Program-made: the position numbers and the translations under genes
Assembly (NCBI GenBank): GCA_029880285.1
Contig: JAOUOS010000005.1
Span: forward strand, 1-64,000
Origin: Spirochaetia bacterium
GTDB taxonomy: Bacteria > Spirochaetota > Leptospiria > Turneriellales > JAOUOS01
Reading direction: 5' to 3'
DNA length: 64,000 bases
Part shown: one piece after another, positions 28,984 to 37,400 of the stretch
How positions within the stretch are numbered: the stretch's first letter is position 1
Layout of the letters: the number at the start of each line of letters is the position of its first letter
Notes under the pieces: model-generated
The model's database searches: none
What the model was told of the DNA's origin: nothing
Seen by the model: the letters and a program-made list of their open reading frames with translations, nothing else

Positions 28984-30393
28984 TTAATCTCCCAACCCGC
29001 TTAACACTTTCTCTGCTTTTTTAAGCTGGTTTATAAATTCTTTTTCTGAGGTAGAACCTGTTCCCTGTTTATTATTGATACATTCTTTTAAGTTTAATAT
29101 TTTTAATGATAAGGTATACTTTTCTCCCCAAACTGCTGTTAAGTCGGTTTCTTTAATTTGGCTTAGAGTTATTTTTTTAGATTCACAATATTTTACCAGT
29201 TTTCCGGTTAATTCATGAGCTTCTCTAAAAGGTAAATTATAAGTAGTTACCAGATAATCGGCAATATCTGTCGCCTGAGCAAAACCTTTTTCAAGATTCT
29301 GTTCCACTTTTTGCGGATGAAAAACTGTATTTTTTAAAATTTCGATAAGACCTTCTAAGCCTAGGCTTATCTGTTTTACCGTATCGAATAAATATATTTT
29401 ATCTTCCTGCAAGTCGCGGTTATAGGTAAGCGGCAGACTTTTTAAATTCATTAATAAAGCGTTTAAGCTACCCGCTACTCTGCCGGTTTTTCCACGCAAA
29501 ATTTCTGCGATATCAGGATTTTTTTTCTGCGGCATAATAGATGAACCTGTTGTTACTTTATCTGTCATTGTCACATATTGAAACTCGGCTGAATTATACC
29601 AAATTAACTCTTCGCATATGCGAGAAATATGTATAAATAAACGAACAGCAAAAAAATGATAACTAAGCTGGTAATCTCTGGTAGAAACCGCGTCCATACT
29701 GTTTTCATAAACAGACGAAAACCCGAGTTTTTTTGCCGTAAATTCTCTATCAATATCATAGTTTGCGCCGGCAAGAGCAGCCCCGCCAAGAGGCGATACA
29801 TCGGCTTCTTTAAAGGCAAATTCAAGTAGCAACAAATCTCTTTGAAACTTCCAAAAATAGGCCATTAAATAATGTCCCAATAAAACAGGCTGAGCAATTT
29901 GCGTATGTGTGTATCCGGCCCAGATATCGTTTTTATGTTCTTTGGCTTTTTCGTAAAAAGTTTTAAGAAGATTAATTAAAAGTTTTTTTTGTTTTAGAAT
30001 ATTATCTTTTAGAAATAAATGAGTATCAACGGCAACCTGATCGTTTCGTGAGCGGCCCGTATGAAGTCTTTTGCCCTCTTCGCCTATAATTTCGGTAAGC
30101 CGGTTTTCAATATGCATGTGGATATCTTCAAGCTCAAAAGAAAATTCCATTTTATTTTCTTCAATTTCTTTTTGAATTTGCAAAAGCCCTGCTTTTATTT
30201 TTTCAAATTGTTCTTTTGTTATAATTTTCTGCTTACTCAACATTTGAGCGTGAGCCAGCGAAGCTTCTATGTCATATTTATATAAAGCCTTGTCAAAACT
30301 AATTGATTCTGATATTTCTTGACTTATTTTTGAAATTTTGCTCTCAAAGCGCCCACCCCAGAGATTTTTTTTATTTTCTGACATATGCTCCAT
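28984..30393 (-). CDS. argH: Argininosuccinate lyase
   Basis: Last step of arginine synthesis, splitting argininosuccinate to arginine and fumarate. 469 residues with LWGGRFESKISK, GRSRNDQVAVDTHLFLKD, the GYTHTQIAQPVLLGH catalytic-histidine block, SPLGGAALAGANYDIDRE, and the GSSIMPQKKNPDIAE signature loop with the catalytic serine. Start MEHMSE at 30393; a second ATG at 30384 is possible. No other arginine genes adjoin. Separated from the upstream symporter gene by 35 bp with a TTGACT box in the gap. Confidence 0.96.
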   Translation of the reverse strand: MEHMSENKKNLWGGRFESKISKISQEISESISFDKALYKYDIEASLAHAQMLSKQKIITKEQFEKIKAGLLQIQKEIEENKMEFSFELEDIHMHIENRLTEIIGEEGKRLHTGRSRNDQVAVDTHLFLKDNILKQKKLLINLLKTFYEKAKEHKNDIWAGYTHTQIAQPVLLGHYLMAYFWKFQRDLLLLEFAFKEADVSPLGGAALAGANYDIDREFTAKKLGFSSVYENSMDAVSTRDYQLSYHFFAVRLFIHISRICEELIWYNSAEFQYVTMTDKVTTGSSIMPQKKNPDIAEILRGKTGRVAGSLNALLMNLKSLPLTYNRDLQEDKIYLFDTVKQISLGLEGLIEILKNTVFHPQKVEQNLEKGFAQATDIADYLVTTYNLPFREAHELTGKLVKYCESKKITLSQIKETDLTAVWGEKYTLSLKILNLKECINNKQGTGSTSEKEFINQLKKAEKVLSGLGD

Positions 30394-30428
30394 GACAAAT
30401 GGATGTATTGAAACAAGCAGTCAAGATT

Positions 30429-31640
30429 TTATGTTTTGTTTTTTGACCCCATATTAAACTTTGATAAAACAGCTGCCCCTACCGCATCACCCCATACGTT
30501 TACTGATGTGCGCCATCTGTCAAGAAACCAATCGACACTTAAAAGTAGTCCTATACCTTCTAATGGTAAATTAACAGAACGAAGCACAATAACCATGGTA
30601 ACGAGTCCCGCTTCGGGAATTCCGGCGGCCCCTATAGCCGCTAAGTTTGCTGTTAAAAAAATCATTATCTGCTGAGAAAAAGAAAGATCAATGCCGTAAA
30701 CCTGCGCTATAAAAATAGCGGCTACTGCTTCATATAGAGCGGTTCCATCCATATTGATAGTGGCGCCCAAAGGCAAGACAAAGCTTGATACCTGCTCGGA
30801 TATATCTTTATTTTCAGATACGCTTTCAATAGTAACAGGCAAAGTAGCTGAACTTGAAGCTGTGGCAAAAGCAGTGCTTAAAGCAGGCAGTATTTGTTTA
30901 AAATATTCAACTGGATTTATTTTTGCCAAAAAGCGTAATATCATAGGCATAATAATAACGGCATGAAAAATTAAGGCTAAAATTACGGTTAGGGAATATT
31001 TACCAACCTTTATGAGTTCGGCGTAAAAAGCCTCTCCGCCTCCGGCTTTGCCAAGTCTGGCCGCTACAACAGCAAATATACCTAAAGGAGCAATCCATAA
31101 AAACCAGTGTAAAATTTTCATGGTTAATTCATGAAAATAATTTATTGCCATAATTACTTTTTGGGCTTTTTTATTGATGATAGACAAAACAATGCCGCAG
31201 ATAAGAGAAAATATAATTAAGATCATAAATAAGTTCGCGCTGAAAATTCCGGCAATTACGTCTATTAAAGAATATTCTGTTTTTTGCTGAACTTTTTCGG
31301 GTATTGTATCTAAAGCAATTGCCTCAAATCCCATGCCGGGCTTTATTATATTAACAAAAACGAGCCCGATAAAAACAGCAATACCGGTTGTAACAAGATA
31401 ATAAGAAACGGTACTGGCTCCCAAAGAGCCCAGTTTTCTAATATCTTTTAATGAAGCAATGCCCGATATCATAGAAAATACAATTAAAGGAATGGCCAAA
31501 GCCTTAAGCAATTCAAGAAAAATATCACCTGCAAAAGAAAAAGCAAGCATATCTTCACCAAAAATCCATCCCGATATTACGCCTGCCGTTGCCGCTACAA
31601 TTATAGCAATCATTAAAATAAGATGGAATTTTTTAGACAT
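30429..31640 (-). CDS. Glutamate/dicarboxylate:cation symporter (DAACS family)
   Basis: 403 residues, eight helices plus two re-entrant loops. Family motifs are clear: the serine-rich TAFATASSSATLPVT loop, the LPLGATINMDGTALYEAV NMDGT motif, a second hairpin (AAIGAAGIPEAG), and the final WFLDRWRTSVNVWGDAVGA helix whose Asp and Arg bind acidic amino acids or C4-dicarboxylates in GltPh-type carriers. Probably imports glutamate, aspartate or succinate with Na+ or H+. A TTGACG box sits 27 nt before the start. Confidence 0.93.
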   Translation of the reverse strand: MSKKFHLILMIAIIVAATAGVISGWIFGEDMLAFSFAGDIFLELLKALAIPLIVFSMISGIASLKDIRKLGSLGASTVSYYLVTTGIAVFIGLVFVNIIKPGMGFEAIALDTIPEKVQQKTEYSLIDVIAGIFSANLFMILIIFSLICGIVLSIINKKAQKVIMAINYFHELTMKILHWFLWIAPLGIFAVVAARLGKAGGGEAFYAELIKVGKYSLTVILALIFHAVIIMPMILRFLAKINPVEYFKQILPALSTAFATASSSATLPVTIESVSENKDISEQVSSFVLPLGATINMDGTALYEAVAAIFIAQVYGIDLSFSQQIMIFLTANLAAIGAAGIPEAGLVTMVIVLRSVNLPLEGIGLLLSVDWFLDRWRTSVNVWGDAVGAAVLSKFNMGSKNKT

Positions 31641-31721
31641 TTATTATTTTTAATGATTTAATGAGAGCGTCAAGATAAAAAGAAAAATACTAATAATTGC
31701 CTGTTTATTAAACCCTTCTAA

Positions 31722-31805
31722 GGGGCTGTGTAATAAGCCTTATTTCGTATCGCAAGCGAACCTTGCCAAAGGCAGATAAGACTAACCGACTTATTACACA
31801 GCCCC
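31722..31805. mobile_element. MITE-like element with 16-bp perfect terminal inverted repeats and CTAA target duplication
   Basis: GGGGCTGTGTAATAAG at 31722-31737 is the exact reverse complement of 31790-31805. Directly outside are CTAA (31718-31721) and CTAA (31806-31809), a 4-bp target duplication of the YTAR type used by some IS5-family elements. The 52-bp interior has no transposase and contains small hairpins (TGCC-AAA-GGCA at 31764-31774, and TCGC/GCGA at 31750-31759). Only one copy is visible in the window, and no parental IS. Confidence 0.75.
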
Positions 31806-31824
31806 CTAAAATCATACCCATTAT

Positions 31825-31884
31825 TCAAGCAACCGGTACAAATCCCAAGGCCATACCGGTATACCAAAAACTTTCTAAATTCAT
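31825..31884 (-). CDS. Possible 19-residue micro-protein
   Basis: ATG at 31884 has a good AGGAG (31890-31894) five nt upstream and reads 19 codons to TGA at 31825, giving a hydrophobic peptide (FWYTGMALGFVPVA). The 538-bp gap 31641-32178 contains little else except the MITE and the tetR control region. It could be a real small membrane peptide or the start of a gene truncated near the MITE. A TTGACA box lies at 31923-31918. Weak evidence. Confidence 0.3.
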   Translation of the reverse strand: MNLESFWYTGMALGFVPVA

Positions 31885-32097
31885 ATATTCTCCTCACGAT
31901 AAGCTTACATAGTTCTGTGTCAAAGTATAATCTTTTCAAATAGTATTTACACAGATTCCCATTTAATCTTTTATAAATATATTTTATGTTATACATTTGT
32001 CTCTATAATATTAATTAATTATAACTGTAATGCCTATTATTTTAATGATTTTTTTACAAAAAATGCTCTATTTTTTTATAAAATATTACAAATTTAT

Positions 32098-32126
32098 TTG
32101 ACAGTGCAGGAGTTTCTTATTATGAT
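32098..32126 (+). promoter_or_regulatory. Near-consensus sigma-70 promoter of the tetR-efflux operon
   Basis: TTGACA at 32098-32103, a 17-nt spacer and TATGAT at 32121-32126. This is the best match to the bacterial consensus in the window. The predicted start, about 32133, falls at the edge of the operator. Confidence 0.8.
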
Positions 32127-32132
32127 TAAAAA

Positions 32133-32165
32133 GTTAACCATGCGGTTAAATCATATGGTTAAACC
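32133..32165 (+). promoter_or_regulatory. Compound palindromic operator, probable TetR binding site
   Basis: TTAACCAT (32134-32141) and ATGGTTAA (32155-32162) form an 8-bp perfect inverted repeat with a 13-nt spacer. TTAACC (32134-32139) also pairs with GGTTAA (32144-32149) across 4 nt, so three half-sites overlap. Position straight after the promoter suits autorepression by the TetR protein encoded just downstream. Confidence 0.7.
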
Positions 32166-32184
32166 AAAAGGCTAAATATTGCAG

Positions 32185-32901
32185 ATGAAAGAAGAATTTG
32201 ACGTTAAAGAAAAAATACTGGCTGCGGCAAAAACAGAATTTGCCGAAAAAGGCTACGCCGGCGCCAGAATGAACGCGATAGCCGAAAAAGCCGCCGTCAA
32301 TAAAGCCATGCTTCATTATTACTTTAACAGCAAAGAAAACTTATACTCATTTATGCTTCAAACATTATTTAAGACAGATACAAAAATAAAAGAAAACGAA
32401 TTTTTAAGCAATATTAAAGAAAAACTTTCAGAATGGGAAAAGTTATATATTGCCGTCTTTTTCATGATAAATGTTTATATGGAAGTCATAGATCCAGAAC
32501 TTCATCGTATAATGGCATGGGAAATGGCCGAAGGCCGCAAAAGATTTTCAAAATTCGCTAAAAACTTTTTAATTCCCCGGCTTGAAGTTATGGAAAGCTG
32601 CATTCAAAGGGGAGTAAAAAACGGAGAATTTAAAACTTCGAATTCTATATTAGTGGTTATTGATATTATATCTCTTATACTATTTTATACCATGAATAAA
32701 CCTCTTTATGAAAACACAAAATTATACAATAAATTATACGGCAAAGATTCCAAAACTACGTTATTAAACTTTATAACAGATCATTTTGGTAAAGCCTTAT
32801 CTATCAAAGAAAATAGCAGCTTTAGTATTTCTAAAGACCTTTTGCATAGTCTGCAAGACGTTCTTAAACAAATACAAAAAAAGGGGGATGAAGCAAAATG
32901 A
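32185..32901 (+). CDS. TetR-family transcriptional regulator of the efflux operon
   Basis: 238 residues from ATG 32185 (a TTG at 32179 would add two). N-terminal helix-turn-helix (KEKILAAAKTEFAEKGYAGARMNAIAEKAAVNKAMLHYYFNSKENLYS) is a textbook TetR DNA-binding domain. The C-terminal ligand domain is divergent, with a long C-terminal tail. The stop overlaps the next gene's ATG by 4 bp, so repressor and outer-membrane factor are co-translated, and a compound palindrome lies immediately upstream. Expected to repress its own operon until a pump substrate binds. Confidence 0.92.
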   Translation: MKEEFDVKEKILAAAKTEFAEKGYAGARMNAIAEKAAVNKAMLHYYFNSKENLYSFMLQTLFKTDTKIKENEFLSNIKEKLSEWEKLYIAVFFMINVYMEVIDPELHRIMAWEMAEGRKRFSKFAKNFLIPRLEVMESCIQRGVKNGEFKTSNSILVVIDIISLILFYTMNKPLYENTKLYNKLYGKDSKTTLLNFITDHFGKALSIKENSSFSISKDLLHSLQDVLKQIQKKGDEAK

Positions 32902-34448
32902 AAGCTATAAAAATTTTTCTTTACTTTTCCTGTATTTTTTATTTTACTCTTAGCGCTCAAGAATTTTCAACATCTTCTAAAAATGAAGAAACTATAACCG
33001 TCGCCGGATATAAACTAAATTTAAAAGAAGCTTTAAACTTAGTACTAAAGAATAATTTAACCTTAAGATCCGCTAAATATGACGTTATTATGAGTGATAC
33101 CGCTCATGAAGTTTTTCAAAAAAAATATACACCCACAGTAAACGCAGAAACAAGTTACCAATCACAAAAATTACCTGTTTCAGGCAGTACAACATTTTCT
33201 GGTGATGAATTTTATCAATGGCAGGTATCGGCCTCTATTGCGAAATTATTTTCAACGGGTACAATGGTTTCTGCCGGTATTAAAGAAGTTCTTGCCGATT
33301 CAAACGATCCCGAATTTGGTATGCCCGGCACCGGGTTTTATAAACCAGCTGACCCTGCTTTACATAAACCGTCTCTTTTTATAACTGTTCAGCAGGAACT
33401 TTTAAAAAATTCTTTTGGTTATTCTGATCAAAAAATGGCTGAAATTTTATATAACCGCTCAAAAATTCAAAGGGAAGCTTTAATTAATCAGCTATCTGCT
33501 TTGGTAGTAAGCGCTCTAATTGACTATTGGCAGGTTTCTATTCAAAAATCGGCGCTTGAAAATGCTGAAAATCAATACAACTCTACAAAAAACATACGTG
33601 ATATAATTGCTAAAAATATAAAACTTGGCCTTGCTGAAAAGTTTGATTTAAACCAATATAATTCATTAACCGCCTCTTCTGAAAGCAGGGTTTTTTTAGC
33701 GCGTCAACAGCTAAAAGAAGCAGAAAGAAAACTTTTAAGAACAATCAATCTGCCGCCTGAAACAAAAATATCGGGCGTTACAAATTTAACAGATGAATTG
33801 CCCCAAAATCTTGATTCAGAAGATACTCTTAAAAAAGCCTTTGAAAAAAGAGTCGATTTTAAAAATTCTCTTTCAACAATTGAAACATCAAAACTTGAAT
33901 TGTCAATGTATGAAAATAACGCCTTGCCTTCTTTAAACGCTTCTTTTTCAGCAACAACGAATGGACAAAATGAAAGTTTCAATACCGCCTTTGGAGATGC
34001 GGCCGCGGCCGAATATCCCGCGTGGCAGGCATCGGTAAAACTTTCGTATCCTATATGGGATAAAGAAATAAAGACTAATTTAAGAAACGCTGAATTAAAA
34101 TTAAAACAAAGTTTAATTAAACATGAAGATCTTCAAAAAGAAATAAGAGACGAAGTACTAAACCGCCTTGAACGTGTAATTTTGCAGCATAAAATTTTAA
34201 TGAAAATAAGAAAAGTAAGAGAAGAAAGTGAAATATACTATACGATTATGGCAAACAGAGCAAAAAGAGGAAGATTTAATTCTGTGGCAGTTAAAAACGC
34301 GTTAGATAGTATCTCTAACGCCAAACAACAGGAACTTGAAACTCTGGTTCAATATAATATCGCTCTTTTACAGTTTGATTTGGCTAGAAATGAAATATTT
34401 GAAAGATATGAAATTAATATTGAGGAACTTCTTGAACAGGTAGAGTAA
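32898..34448 (+). CDS. TolC-family outer-membrane efflux protein
   Basis: 516 residues with signal peptide (MKAIKIFLYFSCIFYFTLSAQ). Two structural repeats of the OEP fold: LNLKEALNLVLKNNLTLRSAKYDV near the N-terminus, then strands and long helical segments, and again ETIETSKLELSMYENNALPSL and NAELKLKQSLIKHEDLQKEIRDEV. Forms the exit duct of a tripartite pump. ATG overlaps the tetR stop by 4 bp; the RND gene follows after 9 nt. Normally an adaptor (membrane fusion) gene is in such an operon; none is here. Confidence 0.9.
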   Translation: MKAIKIFLYFSCIFYFTLSAQEFSTSSKNEETITVAGYKLNLKEALNLVLKNNLTLRSAKYDVIMSDTAHEVFQKKYTPTVNAETSYQSQKLPVSGSTTFSGDEFYQWQVSASIAKLFSTGTMVSAGIKEVLADSNDPEFGMPGTGFYKPADPALHKPSLFITVQQELLKNSFGYSDQKMAEILYNRSKIQREALINQLSALVVSALIDYWQVSIQKSALENAENQYNSTKNIRDIIAKNIKLGLAEKFDLNQYNSLTASSESRVFLARQQLKEAERKLLRTINLPPETKISGVTNLTDELPQNLDSEDTLKKAFEKRVDFKNSLSTIETSKLELSMYENNALPSLNASFSATTNGQNESFNTAFGDAAAAEYPAWQASVKLSYPIWDKEIKTNLRNAELKLKQSLIKHEDLQKEIRDEVLNRLERVILQHKILMKIRKVREESEIYYTIMANRAKRGRFNSVAVKNALDSISNAKQQELETLVQYNIALLQFDLARNEIFERYEINIEELLEQVE

Positions 34449-34457
34449 CAAAGCAAT

Positions 34458-37400
34458 ATGAAAAAACTAATTGAACTTTTTATACATAAAAATGTTTTCG
34501 GCAACATTTTAACCGCGGCTGTTATAGTAATTGGCGTTATTTCTGCTTTTATGATGCAAAGAGAATCTTTTCCCAGAGCCGATTTTGACGTTGTTGTGGT
34601 ACAAACCGCATTTTTAGGCGCCTCTCCTCAAGAGGTAGAAAAGCTGGTAACTATACCTATTGAAAGAGAATTAAAAAGTATAGACGGCGTAAAAGAAACA
34701 GGTTCAACCTCTCTTGACAACAGAAGCGCCATTGTTTTACAGCTTGAACAAAACCTGGAAGATAAAATGAGGGTTATTCAAGACATTAAAGACGGCGTAG
34801 ATAGGGCCAAAAGAGAGTTTTCTGACAATATCTCAGAGCCATTAGTTCTTGAAATATCTTCAAGAAGATTTCCTATTATTGAAATTGTTTTAAACACAAA
34901 ACCAGATTCAAATGAAAATATAACCGAGTTAAAATTAAGACAACTGGCCGACGGATTAATTGATAAAATAGAACAAATAGATGATGTTGCTACTGTAGAT
35001 AAAAGAGGATACCGCGAAAGGGAAATTCAGGTTGAGGTTTTTCCCGATAAACTTTTTGAATATAATGTTTCAGTTGAAGAAATAACACAGGCGCTTTCTT
35101 CCCGAAATTTAAACATGCCCGGCGGCAACGTAATTGAAAAAGGAAAAGAGTACGCCATACGAACTGTAATGGAGTTTAACAGTGTTGAAGAAATTCAAAA
35201 CCAAATAATTCGATTAAACGATTACGGTGGAGCGCTTCGTCTTAAAGATATCGCGACAGTTAAAGATGATTTTGAAAAGAAAAAATATATTGAGAAAGCA
35301 AACGCCAAAGAAGCCATAATACTAACGGTACTAAAAAATGAAAACGGCGACGCTATTGATTTGGTAGATTCCGTTTTTGAAAAAATTGAAGAATTTAAAA
35401 AAGAAGGCCCTCAAAATCTTGAAATTTCTACCATGAACGATATGTCTTTTTTTATAAAAAGACGGCTTACCGTTCTTCAAGGGAACATACTTCTTGGTAT
35501 TATAATGGTTTTAATTTCTCTTTTTTTCTTTTTAGGCTGGCGGGTTTCAATCATGGTAGCTATAGGTATACCTTTCTCTTTTGCGGCAACATTAATGGTG
35601 ATGAACTACTTGGGCATAAGCATTAACTTAATAAGTATGTTTGGTCTAATTATTGTATCTGGTATGATTGTAGATGACGCTATAGTCGTAGGAGAAAACG
35701 TATACAGGCATATCGAGAGAGGTGAAAAACCGTTAAAAGCGGCTATTATCGGATCTTCAGAAATGGTAGCTCCCGTAACGGCTGCCATAGCAACTACCAT
35801 AATAGCGTTTATGCCCATGATGTTTATGGGCGGCATGATGGGTAAATTTGTATGGGTATTACCCGCAGCAATTATTATAGCTCTTTTAGCTTCTTTGTTT
35901 GAAAGTTTTTTTATTCTTCCCTCTCATATTGTAGATATAACTAAAAATTCTCCGAAAGATAAAATTCTAAAAGATAAAGATTCCTTTGAATATAAATTTT
36001 TCAAAAAACTTCAAAACAAATATCGAAAAACCCTAGAATGGTCATTAAACTATCGTTATCTTGTAGTGATAAGTATTTTCTTTATTTTTTTGGGTTCTGT
36101 TTTGCTTGTAAAAGAAACAGGTTTTATTTTATTCCCCAAGGGCGGTGTTGAAGCATTTCATTTAAAAGTAGAGGGCCCGCAGGGAATAAGTCTAGATGAA
36201 ATGAACAAAAGAATAGCCCCTATTGAAAAAGCCGTCTTAGATTTACCCGCGACAAAACCTGATAACGAACTTGAAAATATGGCGCTAAGAGTGGGCATTC
36301 ATCAAGAAAGGCCAAATGACCCTTTTACTAAAAGAGGTAATAACTACGCCCAGATCAATGTTTATTTAACGCCTGAAACTGAAAGAAGAAGAAAAGCCGC
36401 TGAGATTATAGCCTACCTTAAAGGCAAAATAGACTATGAAGTACCCATTTTATATACAGGAAAAACATCAGACAATAAAATTCTTGAATTAACCAACAGG
36501 CCAGAAGCAAAATTATTTTCAGCAGAAAATCTTTCAAAGCCTGAAAATATAATACCTATCAACAATGATTTTTTAATAGGCGGCGGTCTATTAGATGATA
36601 AAAATACTTTAATTGTCTATACCGGCAAAAATGATCTTATAACTATCGATTTAAACAAGTCAAAAATTACTGATAATAAAATTATTGAACTTAAAAGATA
36701 TGATTCTCCGGTAAAGTTTGTTTTCGATTCAAAAACAAACAACGGAATTCTTGTTACCGAACTGGGTTTTTTATACCAGATAAATGTTAAATCGGGAACA
36801 TACAAAGAAATTGAAAAATATAAAACCAATATTACTTCTATAAACCTTTTGCCTGAGAACCGGGGATTTTTTTTAACAACGGATAACGGATACCTTGAAA
36901 TATTTAAATTTGAAAATGGCTACAAAAAAGAAACAAGCATACATGAATCTCCCGCAATAAAAGGCAAAGGTGAAAGTATGAATATCGACTTTACCAGTAA
37001 AATGTCTCTTAGCAGAATTGAATACGCCGCATTATCAAACGATCAAAATCATATTTACATCTGCGGGTTTGACGGATTTATTTATAAATACAATTTAAAT
37101 AGTAATAAAATAATCGAAGTTTATGCTATAAATTCAAATTCTATTTTTTGGGTAAAACAAGACCCCCAAAACTTAGATATTTTATGGATAAGTCAAAATA
37201 AAAAATTCTTTTCTTATAACACAAAAGAAAAGAAAATTAAAAAAGAATTTGAAATTGAAGGTAATATTCAAACATATATAAGTTCAGATAACGCAACTGA
37301 CTGGTACGCTTTGGGCAGCCGTAAATCTATTGTAAAAATAAAAAGCGGCTTAAAAGAATCTGTTTCAATTATACAAAAAGGCGAAACATATCTTGAAAAA

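Noticed and set aside
31718-31996. 92-codon minus-strand open frame
   Set aside because: It runs through the whole MITE and gives a poor peptide with no start signal.
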